Part shown: piece by piece, positions 1 to 7,075 of the stretch
Position numbering within the stretch: the first letter of the stretch is position 1
How the letters are laid out: each line of letters begins with the position of its first letter
DNA from: an uncultured Alphaproteobacteria bacterium
Lineage (GTDB): Bacteria; Pseudomonadota; Alphaproteobacteria; RF32; CAG-239
Direction: 5' to 3'
Length of the DNA stretch: 26,860 bases
Assembly: GCA_904501925.1 (NCBI GenBank)
Contig: CAJGCO010000019.1
Span: 1 to 26,860, forward strand
Program-made: the position numbers and the translations under genes
Notes under the pieces: model-generated
Databases searched by the model: none
Told to the model about the DNA's origin: nothing
Seen by the model: the letters and a program-made list of their open reading frames with translations, nothing else

Positions 1-30
1 AATAAAACTCTAAATAAAATAGGTGATAAA

Positions 31-164
31 ATGCAAAAAGTGGTTTATATCAAAGCTCAAGAGATGGTTGTATGGATTTAGGTAATGTTTGGGATTATAA
101 TGAACACCATTGCCGAACCGATTGTTGGAAATGGGATAATAAATTAGGTTGCTTAAAAGAGTAA
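31..164 (+). pseudogene. Frameshifted remnant with the Cys-rich tail of the 835-1227 membrane protein
   Basis: The last 34 codons before the stop at 162-164 are almost the same DNA as the end of the intact gene at 835-1227: 62-164 and 1125-1227 differ at only four positions. They encode the same tail with four cysteines (GCMDLGNVWDYNEHHCR and onward). Reading upstream in that frame meets a stop at 27-29 with no good start. The ATG at 31 reads KVVYIKAQ in another frame and stops at 79-81. A single-base change near 60-63 would join the two frames, so this looks like the broken 3' end of a paralogue. The rest of the gene may lie before the window. Transcription and function are unknown. Confidence 0.6.
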
Positions 165-343
165 ACTTTTCATCATAATAAACATTTTGCATTATAATAA
201 ATTACGCTCAAAAAATAATGATAAAATAATAAAAGTAAGTACCTTTACCGAACATATGGTCTAGGTCTATAAACCCCACACTTTTAGTTAGAACATCAGT
301 AAGTTTAAGATTTTCATCAACATAAAAACATTTAAAAATATAC

Positions 344-373
344 TTGATTTTCGCATATGATAATTCCTATATG
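344..373 (+). promoter_or_regulatory. Possible promoter for the 428-1227 gene pair
   Basis: TTGATT (344-349) is followed after 18 bases by TATATG (368-373), about 55 bases before the ATG at 428. The -10 match is only moderate and the region is AT-rich, so this is tentative. The 165-427 interval shows nothing else recognisable. Confidence 0.3.
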
Positions 374-427
374 ATACATTGGACTAGAACTATTGTTTTA
401 ATTTTAGTTTTAGAAAGGAGGCATAAT

Positions 428-823
428 ATGCCAAAATCAAAATATGGCGATAAAATCGCTAAAGAACTTGATAATTATATAAAAAATTATAAGATACCAA
501 TTGGTAGAACAAAAATAGGTCTTGCTGCACCATATCATGACTTTAAAAGGAATAGAGATACTATGAAAGAAATGAGACTTAAAGAAAGTGATTCATTTTT
601 TCATTGCAAAGCAAATTATGAAGCTGCATCCAGAGGTGCATATGGCGCATTAGCAGCAGGAATGCTAAGTGTTGGACGAGAAATAAGTGATGCTATACTA
701 AAAGGAGATAACTTTTCTCAAATTTTGTCTGATATAAAAGCTGATGAACGTGGAATTAGAGGTGGTAGTTTAAAAAAATCTTTACGTGAAACGTGTCCAA
801 CACATCATACTAAATATAAATAA
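428..823 (+). CDS. Small serum amyloid A-like protein
   Basis: This encodes 131 residues. The start is ATG 428, preceded by a strong AGGAGG; the frame is open further upstream but that part has no ribosome site and overlaps the promoter region. There is no signal peptide or membrane helix. The stretch SDSFFHCKANYEAASRG (about residues 50-66) lines up without gaps with the SDKYFHARGNYDAAKRG core of human serum amyloid A1 as I remember it. The match continues weakly through a Gly/Ala-rich helix, an IS/RE pair, and an ADERGIRGG segment comparable to ANEWGRSGKDP. The SAA family (Pfam SAA) is best known in vertebrates as lipid-binding helical proteins. Related bacterial domains, as I recall, occur at the C-termini of polymorphic toxins. 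Here it stands alone, 11 bases ahead of a small membrane protein, so the two are probably co-transcribed. An effector or effector-derived role with the membrane protein as partner is speculation. Confidence 0.7.
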   Translation: MPKSKYGDKIAKELDNYIKNYKIPIGRTKIGLAAPYHDFKRNRDTMKEMRLKESDSFFHCKANYEAASRGAYGALAAGMLSVGREISDAILKGDNFSQILSDIKADERGIRGGSLKKSLRETCPTHHTKYK

Positions 824-834
824 AGGAGGAGATT

Positions 835-1227
835 TTGGGCAAACAAATATCCAATATTTTTCAAAATATTAGTAAAATATTTATCAAACTATTTATTTTA
901 TTTGTTATGTTTGGATTAATGTTAATTGACTGGATGATTGTTCATACAGCTCCACGGAATATCCTTTATAGCTACAGCTTTGTGATATTTGTTTGCCTTA
1001 CCTCTTTTGGATTAACGATATTTTCTAAAATAAGAAAAATATGCTATATCATATTTTTTCTAAGCCTTATAACATATATTTGTATGTACAATTTGGTTCC
1101 GGATATAAAAGAACAACATCTTATAGATGGTTGTATGGATTTAGGTAATGTTTGGGATTACAATGAACACCGTTGCCGAACCGATTGTTGGAAATGGGAT
1201 AATAAATTAGGTTGTTTGAAAGAGTAA
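835..1227 (+). CDS. Small three-helix membrane protein with Cys-rich C-terminal tail
   Basis: This encodes 130 residues. The start is TTG 835, chosen because AAAGGAGGA lies just upstream. Three hydrophobic helices are visible at about residues 15-37, 44-63 and 67-87. A basic N-terminus in the cytoplasm would place the final 45 residues in the periplasm. That tail carries four cysteines spaced as in GCMDLGNVWDYNEHRCR, TDCW and LGCL, which could form two disulfides. I do not recognise a named family. The tail is duplicated almost identically at 62-164, so the locus has gained or lost copies of this gene type. Its position right behind the SAA-like gene and its small multi-helix form would suit a membrane immunity protein, but nothing in the sequence proves that. 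Confidence 0.65.
   Translation: MGKQISNIFQNISKIFIKLFILFVMFGLMLIDWMIVHTAPRNILYSYSFVIFVCLTSFGLTIFSKIRKICYIIFFLSLITYICMYNLVPDIKEQHLIDGCMDLGNVWDYNEHRCRTDCWKWDNKLGCLKE
1125..1227 (+). repeat. Direct repeat, second copy (first at 62-164)
   Basis: 103 bases match 62-164 with four substitutions; two are silent third-position changes (TAC/TAT, TGT/TGC), one is silent (TTG/TTA) and one swaps Arg for His (CGT/CAT). The pattern suggests the tail was under coding selection in both copies for some time. The repeat ends exactly at the stop codon and does not extend into the flanks. Confidence 0.9.
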
Positions 1228-1263
1228 AAATAAGAACATTTCATTTAACTCCATCACAACTAA

Positions 1264-1722
1264 TTACATTTTCAAATACTCTAAAAACGCATCACATCCT
1301 TCAACAATATCCCAATATGTTTCATCAAAGTTACCAGTATACCAAGGATCTTTTATATTACGTGGTTTATTTGCAAAATCTAATAAACGATGAATTTTAT
1401 TTTCTACATCAATTCCAACTATTGATTGAATATCCTCAATATTGCTATCATCCATCGCTAAAATATAATCATAATAAGCATAATCGTGAGGGCGAATACG
1501 ACGAGAATAATGCTCCTCAAATGGTACTTTCATCTCCGTTAATATATCCCTCGTTCCATAATGAATACCCGCATGGCACATTTCATTATAGCTTTCAGTG
1601 GCAGCTGAATCAATTTCAAACTGATCAGATAAACCTCTCTCCTCAACCATTTGCTCCATTACAAACTGTGCCATCGGCGACCGACAAATATTTCCCAAAC
1701 AAACAAATAAAACTTTAATCAT
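1264..1722 (-). CDS. Low-molecular-weight protein-tyrosine phosphatase
   Basis: This 152-residue protein has the full LMW-PTP signature. The P-loop CLGNICRS starts at residue 8 (nucleophile Cys8, Arg14). The general acid Asp125 sits in DPWYTGNF. Length is typical for the family. These cytosolic enzymes dephosphorylate tyrosine residues; in bacteria they often act on tyrosine kinases that control exopolysaccharide export or on stress regulators. No polysaccharide kinase gene is adjacent, so the substrate is unknown. It lies 20 bases downstream of a P-loop kinase gene on the same strand, and the two are probably co-transcribed. It converges on the 835-1227 gene with no obvious terminator between them. 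Confidence 0.9.
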   Translation of the reverse strand: MIKVLFVCLGNICRSPMAQFVMEQMVEERGLSDQFEIDSAATESYNEMCHAGIHYGTRDILTEMKVPFEEHYSRRIRPHDYAYYDYILAMDDSNIEDIQSIVGIDVENKIHRLLDFANKPRNIKDPWYTGNFDETYWDIVEGCDAFLEYLKM

Positions 1723-1742
1723 ATTTCTCCCTTTTATACCTC

Positions 1743-2216
1743 TTAAAAATTATCAATTTTTATATATTTTTCATCATCACTTGGCTCTTCAAAAAGCTTT
1801 TTAATTTCATCAAAATTCTTTATATTATTCTCAGCAATAGCACCTTTTCTTTTAGCAATTCTTTCCTTTAAAATATTATCAGGTGCATACACATAATGTA
1901 CAACTGGCAAAAAACCTAATTCAGATGCTTTTTTATACGCCTCATCTCGACTTTGTTTACTCCAAAATCCTATATCAAATATAACAGATTTTCCTTCTTT
2001 TAACAATTCATCCGCCCTCTCCCATAAAAAATCCATCGTTTTCAAAAAACAGTCTTCCCAATTTTTTTCATACTCATCTTTAGAAAACAATTTCATACAC
2101 CACTCATCAGCATTTAAATGCATAGCACCTGTTTCTTGTGCTAATTTTTTAGAATAAGTTGTTTTTCCAGCTCCTAAAAAACCACAAATGATATAACAAA
2201 CAACTTTATTTTGCAT
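1743..2216 (-). CDS. P-loop kinase / AAA_33-type ATPase
   Basis: This 157-residue protein has a Walker A motif GFLGAGKT at residues 12-19 and an early LNADEW stretch like the substrate-side acid of small-molecule and zeta-type kinases. A hydrophobic strand ending in acid follows (SVIFDIGF), and an Arg-rich lid near ERIAKRKG. The layout fits the AAA_33 group of small kinases, which includes many uncharacterised phosphotransferases. Nucleotide binding is secure; the substrate is not visible. It sits just upstream of the tyrosine phosphatase gene on the same strand. No antitoxin-like partner is adjacent, so a zeta toxin role is not supported. Confidence 0.8.
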   Translation of the reverse strand: MQNKVVCYIICGFLGAGKTTYSKKLAQETGAMHLNADEWCMKLFSKDEYEKNWEDCFLKTMDFLWERADELLKEGKSVIFDIGFWSKQSRDEAYKKASELGFLPVVHYVYAPDNILKERIAKRKGAIAENNIKNFDEIKKLFEEPSDDEKYIKIDNF

Positions 2217-2289
2217 ATTTTACCCCATAACCATAATTAAATATTTTCATAAATTATATAAACACCAACATCTAAATCAAGTAAAAATA

Positions 2290-2318
2290 TTGCAATTTAT
2301 AAATTAATCTGATATTTT
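2290..2318 (+). promoter_or_regulatory. Probable promoter of the acetyltransferase gene
   Basis: TTGCAA (2290-2295), a 17-base spacer, then TATTTT (2313-2318). It lies 26 bases before the ATG at 2345, with AGGAGT as ribosome site. Spacing is ideal but the -10 is weak. Confidence 0.4.
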
Positions 2319-2344
2319 ACAAAATCATCATAGGAGTAATAAAA

Positions 2345-2881
2345 ATGTTAAAGCTAATTTTACCAGAAGAAAAATATTGGAAAACTTTTTTAGAAGGTGT
2401 TGAAGAATATAAAAACGCCCCTACTCTATTTGATACAAATGGTATTAAAAGCGGATTAAAATTTACAATTTTCTCTGATTTCAAAACAAATAGCGAAAAT
2501 GATCGCCTAGGAATTGGCTTAAAAGAAGGTTATGTAAAACAAACCAGATTATGGCTAATAGAAAATGATATTTTTATTGGAGCATTTGATATACGTCATA
2601 ACTTAAATGATGAATTAATAAAAAGAGGTGGTAACATTGCATACTACATTATTCCCTCAAAAAGAAAAAAAGGATATGCTTCATTAGGATTAAAACTGTG
2701 TTGTAAATATGCTTTTGAAACCTTAAATCTAAAGAAAGTTCTAGTAACTTGCAACGCATTAAACCTAGCCTCATACAACACAATGAAAAAAGTAGCAAAC
2801 GAACTTGGTGGTTATGAAGATAAACCAACATTTTTCCCAGACAAAGAAGAAAAAAGAGTTTGGATTAATTGTCACAATTAA
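2345..2881 (+). CDS. GNAT-family N-acetyltransferase
   Basis: This encodes 178 residues, with AGGAGT before the ATG. The acetyl-CoA-binding motif A is clear: a beta strand (NIAYYIIP, about 97-104) runs into the pyrophosphate loop RKKGYA at 107-112, followed by an amphipathic helix. A second signature (VTCNALNLASYNTMKKVANELGG) is typical of the C-terminal half, where an Asn and helix contact CoA. The architecture resembles cytosolic GNATs acting on small molecules or antibiotics-like amines rather than ribosomal protein acetylases, but the acceptor cannot be read from sequence. It appears to be monocistronic. Confidence 0.85.
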   Translation: MLKLILPEEKYWKTFLEGVEEYKNAPTLFDTNGIKSGLKFTIFSDFKTNSENDRLGIGLKEGYVKQTRLWLIENDIFIGAFDIRHNLNDELIKRGGNIAYYIIPSKRKKGYASLGLKLCCKYAFETLNLKKVLVTCNALNLASYNTMKKVANELGGYEDKPTFFPDKEEKRVWINCHN

Positions 2882-2909
2882 AATAAACAAAATATTTTAT
2901 CTTTTAATA

Positions 2910-2937
2910 TTGCCTTTTAAATAATATACAATATCAT
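2910..2937 (+). promoter_or_regulatory. Possible promoter of the 2972-4701 operon
   Basis: TTGCCT (2910-2915), a 16-base spacer, then TATCAT (2932-2937). It lies 34 bases before the first ATG. Only moderate match in an AT-rich stretch. Confidence 0.35.
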
Positions 2938-2971
2938 ATCCAACAACGCCACATTTTAGGATTTTTTTATT

Positions 2972-3814
2972 ATGATAGATAAAATACTCAATTTCATCAA
3001 ACATGCAGGACAAAACCTTATTGATATAAGAAAAGAAAAAGGATTATACATAGATTTTAAGGAAAAATCTCCTGTTGGTATGGTAACCGAAGCAGACATT
3101 AATATAAGCTTCTTATTCAAAGATTTTATAGACAATAACTTTTCAGATTTAAATTATTTTATAGTTGATGAAGAAAGTATTTCAAACTACAAAAATGACA
3201 TTTTTGAAAAAATAGAAAATGCAGAATATGTATTTGTTCTTGATCCATTAGATGGCACTTTACAATACGCTCAAGATATCCCTTTATATGGTATATCAAT
3301 TGGAGTATTTAAAAACAAAAAACCATACATGGGAGCAATCTATATTCCCAAACAAAACGACCTCGTATATTCTAACGAAAACAAAGAAGCATTTTGGGTT
3401 CGTAACGCTTTTTGTTCAAATGAACACAAAATCAAGCTACAAAAAAATTATAAATCAACCTCAATGTTAATTGTTGACATTCAACAACACTTTGAACTTG
3501 ATAAATCAAAAAACACTAAAAACTACCTATTTGTTGATTACCTTGCTTCAGTATTTTCCAACGTATTAATTTCAACCGGAAGAGCTCGTGCAGGATTGTT
3601 CAAAGATTGGTTATGGGATGTCGGTGGTTCTTGGCCAATATATGATGCCATTGGCTACAAAATATATGATTTTAAAAACAACAAAAATCTAACCAAATTA
3701 AATAGAGAAGATTTCACCCCTACTCTCAAATTTAAGAACGCCCATATAATTGGCCCACAAAAAGAAATATCATACCTCAAAAATATCATCATCAAAGATA
3801 AGGAATTAGCATAA
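2972..3814 (+). CDS. Inositol monophosphatase-family (SuhB/CysQ-like) phosphatase
   Basis: This 280-residue protein has the metal-binding set of the lithium-sensitive phosphatase superfamily: DEES at 66-69, DPLDGT at 91-96 (Asp91 and Asp94), and Asp216 in WDVGG. An early KSPVGMVTEAD segment matches the family's SSPVTEAD-type loop. Members hydrolyse inositol 1-phosphate, 3'-phosphoadenosine 5'-phosphate or related sugar phosphates using Mg2+. The usual NF after DGT is replaced by LQYAQDIP, so this is a divergent branch and the substrate is uncertain. Its stop overlaps the next gene's start by one base (TAATG), so the two are translationally coupled. Confidence 0.85.
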   Translation: MIDKILNFIKHAGQNLIDIRKEKGLYIDFKEKSPVGMVTEADINISFLFKDFIDNNFSDLNYFIVDEESISNYKNDIFEKIENAEYVFVLDPLDGTLQYAQDIPLYGISIGVFKNKKPYMGAIYIPKQNDLVYSNENKEAFWVRNAFCSNEHKIKLQKNYKSTSMLIVDIQQHFELDKSKNTKNYLFVDYLASVFSNVLISTGRARAGLFKDWLWDVGGSWPIYDAIGYKIYDFKNNKNLTKLNREDFTPTLKFKNAHIIGPQKEISYLKNIIIKDKELA

Positions 3815-4701
3815 TGACAAATAAAACATGCCCACAAGAACTCTTAAATTTAATCAAACAATTCCAAAAAGATGAAGCAACTGCATCAAAACTATATGCG
3901 ATTATGGCCAAAAACATAAAAGACGAAAAAAACAAAGAAATTATGTTAAAAATGTCACAAGAAGAACACGCCCACTCTCTTATCTGGAAACAATATACTA
4001 AACAAGAAGCAACCCCAAACCCATTTAAGATATTTTTCTATCGCATAATCAATTATCTCTTAGGCTACACATTTGTTATCAAATTACTAGAAAAAGATGA
4101 ATATAATGGAATCAAATCTATGGATTGCGTTAAAGATTATTTTCCAGAAATAGAACAAATTATAGCTCAAGAAAAAGCTCACGAAGATGCCCTAATTGAT
4201 ATGCTAGATGAAGAACGCTTAAATTATACCGGTGCAATGGTTCTAGGCTTAAATGACGCTCTTGTTGAATTAACAGGTGCTATTGCTGGCCTAACTTTTG
4301 TCTTAATGAACACATCTCTAATTGCAATGTCTGGCGTTATTACAGGAATTGCTGCCACCCTTTCAATGGCCTCATCAAATTATCTAGCAGAACGTGCTAA
4401 TGGTAATGACAACGCAATCAAAGCTAGCTTATATACAGGAATTGCATATCTAATTACTGTAATCTTTTTAACCCTACCTTATTTAGTTTTACCAAATGAA
4501 ATGTATATAACAGCACTTCTTACAATGATAACCATTGTAATAACCTTAATTTATGCATTTAGCTTTTACATCGCAACTGTTAAATCAGAAAAAGTAATGC
4601 CTAAATTTTTAGAAATGGCAACAATTAGCTTATCCGTTGCTTTAATTTCATTTTTAATTGGACTAATAGCAAAAATGTGCTTTGGAATAGAAGTAGGATA
4701 A
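3814..4701 (+). CDS. Rubrerythrin/ferritin-like domain fused to VIT1/CCC1 metal transporter
   Basis: This encodes 295 residues. Residues 1 to about 130 form a ferritin-like helical domain with two ExxH-type clusters: EEHAH at 50-54 with Glu21 upstream, and QEKAHED further on. These are the expected ligands of a di-iron site. Residues from about 135 to the end form a VIT1/CCC1 domain with about five membrane helices, beginning with the conserved LGLNDALVELTGAIAGLTF. Family members move Fe2+ or Mn2+ across the membrane; in fused forms the ferritin-like part is thought to sense or feed iron. The architecture parallels MbfA iron exporters of Rhizobiales, but the sequence looks closer to fusions of anaerobes and archaea. 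It starts inside the stop codon of the upstream phosphatase gene. Confidence 0.85.
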   Translation: MTNKTCPQELLNLIKQFQKDEATASKLYAIMAKNIKDEKNKEIMLKMSQEEHAHSLIWKQYTKQEATPNPFKIFFYRIINYLLGYTFVIKLLEKDEYNGIKSMDCVKDYFPEIEQIIAQEKAHEDALIDMLDEERLNYTGAMVLGLNDALVELTGAIAGLTFVLMNTSLIAMSGVITGIAATLSMASSNYLAERANGNDNAIKASLYTGIAYLITVIFLTLPYLVLPNEMYITALLTMITIVITLIYAFSFYIATVKSEKVMPKFLEMATISLSVALISFLIGLIAKMCFGIEVG

Positions 4702-4717
4702 AGTTAATTTTCCCCTA

Positions 4718-4746
4718 TTGACAATACCTCAAAAATATAGTATATT
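4718..4746 (+). promoter_or_regulatory. Strong sigma70-type promoter of the 4791 gene
   Basis: A perfect TTGACA (4718-4723), a 17-base spacer, and TATATT (4741-4746). The start site would fall near 4753, giving a leader of about 38 bases before ATG 4791. Confidence 0.8.
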
Positions 4747-4790
4747 TTCAGACAAGAAAAAAATTATGTCTAAAATTTAAGTTAATTATC

Positions 4791-5201
4791 ATGGTACAAA
4801 CAACTTCAACGCTATTTATAGCGTGCCCAGAAATTGCCTACGGGTCTTATAACACCCTAACTGTAAATGGTCCAGTAAGAATTACAAATCAATTCGGTGG
4901 AGAAGACTTCATTCATGTCATTGCTTTCAATTGCAATGATAAGAGTGAGTTTAAATCTTATTTTCAAGAGCTCATAAAAGAGCTTGAAAACGCTCTTCTA
5001 AACGATGAGGAAAAAAAGAACAAACTCAACATTGAACATTCTATCAAGTTCTTGAATGAACAGGTTAAAATGATAGCCTCCAATCAGTACGAACATGAGA
5101 TCCCCAAAGCATTGGAACAAATTGTAAAGAAAGAGCTCTACAAATACGACATCAAAAAAAATCAAATGATGTATTTGTCAGGAGTTTCTGCCATCTACTA
5201 G
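4791..5201 (+). CDS. Conserved-looking protein of unknown function
   Basis: This encodes 136 residues that I do not recognise. The N-terminal half (to about residue 50) looks like a small beta-rich domain (LTVNGPVRITNQFGGEDFIHVIAFN). The C-terminal half is highly charged and helical, with many Lys and Glu, and ends hydrophobic (MMYLSGVSAIY). There is no signal peptide or membrane helix. It is a single-gene unit with a near-consensus promoter and a strong terminator, so it is probably well expressed. No clear Shine-Dalgarno precedes the ATG. Codon choice in its first third is a little richer in G and C than its neighbours, which may hint at a different history. Confidence 0.75.
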   Translation: MVQTTSTLFIACPEIAYGSYNTLTVNGPVRITNQFGGEDFIHVIAFNCNDKSEFKSYFQELIKELENALLNDEEKKNKLNIEHSIKFLNEQVKMIASNQYEHEIPKALEQIVKKELYKYDIKKNQMMYLSGVSAIY

Positions 5202-5206
5202 AACTC

Positions 5207-5244
5207 AAAAGCTCCTAAGTTTTTACTTAGGAGCTTTTTGTTTT
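5207..5244 (+). terminator. Rho-independent terminator of the 4791 gene
   Basis: A 14-base-pair perfect stem (5207-5220 with 5225-5238) around a TTTT loop, followed by a T-rich tail to 5244. It begins 6 bases after the stop. Read on the minus strand it could also stop fucO transcripts. Confidence 0.92.
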
Positions 5245-5269
5245 GGAGCTATCAATAATATAATTTCAA

Positions 5270-6433
5270 CTATTTTCCATTAAAAGCTTTCTTATAAACT
5301 TCTAAAATAAGTTTATGATTACAAGGTCTAGGATTTCCACCAGTACAAACATCAGCCATTGCAGCCTCAGTCAAAGCATCCAAATCCTCTTTCTTAACAC
5401 CAATTTCTTTCAATGTTTTAGGAATACCAACAGCCTTAGAAAGTTTTTTAACAGCTTTAATACAAGCATCTCTATATTCAGCTTGCTTCATCTCATCAAC
5501 TCCCTTAACCCCCATTGCTCTTGCAATTTCTCTATATTTAACACCTGTATTTGGAGCATTAAATTCCATCACATAAGGAAGTAAAACAGCATTTGCAACA
5601 CCATGCGGAGTATCATAAAAAGCAGACAAAGGATGCGCCATACCATGCACCACACCTAATCCCACATTAGAAAAAGCCATACCTGTCATATATTGTCCCA
5701 AAGCCATATCTTCTCTACCTTTAGGATCATTTTCAACAGCCTTTTTCAAACTTCTGGCAATAATTTCAATTGCTTTCAAATTAAGAGTATCAGCCAACTC
5801 CCATGCACCAAGTGTAATATATCCTTCTATTGCATGAGTTAGAGCATCCATACCAGTTGCAGCAGTCAAACCTTTAGGCATAGAAGACATCATATCCGGG
5901 TCCACCACTGCCACCACAGGAATATCATGAGGATCCACACACACAAACTTCCTACGTTTTTTCTCATCAGTAATAACATAGTTAATTGTTGTTTCAGCAG
6001 CAGTACCAGCAGTAGTTGCAACTGCAATCACTGGAACACTTTTATTTTTAGTAGGAGCAACCCCTTCTAAAGAAATAACATCACTAAATTCTTCATTATT
6101 AATAATAATACCAATACCTTTAGCCGTATCTTGAGGAGAACCACCGCCAATAGCTATCATATAATCAGCTTTAGCTTTCTTAAAAGCCTTAACTCCGTTC
6201 TTAACCACATCAACACTTGGATTAGCTTTTACACTATCATAAATTGCATATTTACATTTTGCCTCATCTAAAAGATCTGTAACTTTTTTAACCACCCCAA
6301 ATTTAACCAAATCAGCATCAGTAACAATCAAAGCTTTTTTGAAAGCTCTAGACTTAACTTCTGTAATAATTTCTCTAATAGCACCACTACCATGATAACT
6401 TGTTTCATTCAAAATAAAACGTTTTGCAACCAT
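5270..6433 (-). CDS. fucO: Lactaldehyde reductase / 1,2-propanediol oxidoreductase (iron alcohol dehydrogenase)
   Basis: This 387-residue protein closely follows Escherichia coli FucO over its whole length, including the stretch RRKFVCVDPHDIP. NAD(H)-binding GGGS lies at 96-99. The Fe2+ ligands fall at the same numbers as in E. coli: Asp196, His200, His263 and His277. FucO reduces L-lactaldehyde to L-1,2-propanediol, recycling NADH during anaerobic fucose or rhamnose breakdown, and also handles related short diols. No other fucose or rhamnose genes are nearby, so here it may act as a general aldehyde/alcohol fermentation enzyme. AGGAG lies before the ATG. No good promoter is visible between it and the divergent pilin-like gene. 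Confidence 0.88.
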   Translation of the reverse strand: MVAKRFILNETSYHGSGAIREIITEVKSRAFKKALIVTDADLVKFGVVKKVTDLLDEAKCKYAIYDSVKANPSVDVVKNGVKAFKKAKADYMIAIGGGSPQDTAKGIGIIINNEEFSDVISLEGVAPTKNKSVPVIAVATTAGTAAETTINYVITDEKKRRKFVCVDPHDIPVVAVVDPDMMSSMPKGLTAATGMDALTHAIEGYITLGAWELADTLNLKAIEIIARSLKKAVENDPKGREDMALGQYMTGMAFSNVGLGVVHGMAHPLSAFYDTPHGVANAVLLPYVMEFNAPNTGVKYREIARAMGVKGVDEMKQAEYRDACIKAVKKLSKAVGIPKTLKEIGVKKEDLDALTEAAMADVCTGGNPRPCNHKLILEVYKKAFNGK

Positions 6434-6536
6434 ATCTCTTCTCCTATAAAAAATATTTAATTTGATAAACTAACTATAATCACTAATGTTTAATTTTTTC
6501 TATATAAATTTAGTATCATTTCTTTTTAACTATTCA

Positions 6537-6565
6537 TTGACACATTCTTTTTTTTATGATACAAT
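6537..6565 (+). promoter_or_regulatory. Strong sigma70-type promoter of the pilin-like operon
   Basis: TTGACA (6537-6542), a 17-base spacer, then TACAAT (6560-6565). The start site would be near 6572. It rules out the in-frame ATG at 6556, which lies within the promoter. Confidence 0.8.
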
Positions 6566-6594
6566 CTACACAATATTTTGGGGAGATATATATT

Positions 6595-7062
6595 ATGAAA
6601 AGTAACGAAACAGGTCGTTCTATGATTGAAATGTTAGGTGTTTTAGCAATCGTTGGTGTTCTATCTATTGGTGGAATTACCGGCTATTCTAAAGCTATGA
6701 CTAAATTTAAAACTAACAAATTAAGAGAACAATTAAACACAATCTCCACCAATTTAATGAGTACCTTCATCAATGAAAGAAGTTATGCCTCATTAGGCGC
6801 AAGCAATGAAGAAGGAACAGCCATGGCAAAATACTTAAATATAATTCCTGATGACATGATTCTATCTAATGGCACTGTTGTTCATGCTTTCGGTGGCCCT
6901 TTATACGTAAAAGCTATCAGTTATAACGGTAAACAATATAGCGCATTTAGTATTACTTGTGAAGGCCTCCCCAAAGAAGCATCTGTCGTACTATCCATTG
7001 ACAATAACAACCTGCAAGATGGAAGCATTATGCACCTAAAACTAGCACAACCAAGCGAATAG
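6595..7062 (+). CDS. Prepilin-like (type IV pilin/pseudopilin N-terminus) protein
   Basis: This encodes 155 residues from ATG 6595, preceded by GGGGAG. The short leader MKSNETG is followed by RSMIEMLGVLAIVGVLS, a class III signal: a Gly before the cut, Glu at mature position 5, then a long hydrophobic helix. Position 1 is Arg instead of the usual Phe or Met, so processing by a PilD-type peptidase is unproven. The soluble part has one cysteine (ITCEGLP) and no clear paired disulfide. Such proteins assemble into or prime pilus or type II secretion fibres. No assembly ATPase or platform gene is in the window. It heads a three-gene unit with a secreted protein and a glycosyltransferase. Confidence 0.75.
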   Translation: MKSNETGRSMIEMLGVLAIVGVLSIGGITGYSKAMTKFKTNKLREQLNTISTNLMSTFINERSYASLGASNEEGTAMAKYLNIIPDDMILSNGTVVHAFGGPLYVKAISYNGKQYSAFSITCEGLPKEASVVLSIDNNNLQDGSIMHLKLAQPSE

Positions 7063-7075
7063 AAGGGAGTGTAAT

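Noticed and set aside
1212..1718. Plus-strand reading frame of 168 codons
   Set aside because: It is antisense to the well-supported LMW tyrosine phosphatase and has a His/Tyr/Gln-rich, non-protein-like composition.
1743..2216. Zeta-type toxin
   Set aside because: It has the P-loop and an early acidic site, but no epsilon-like antitoxin is adjacent and the neighbour is a phosphatase.
3814..4701. Calling the VIT1 fusion mbfA
   Set aside because: The architecture is similar, but the sequence resembles rubrerythrin-VIT1 proteins of anaerobes and archaea more than rhizobial MbfA, so no symbol was given.
6434..6530. Promoter for fucO
   Set aside because: Several TATA-like hexamers exist on the minus strand, but none has a convincing -35 at 16-18 bases.
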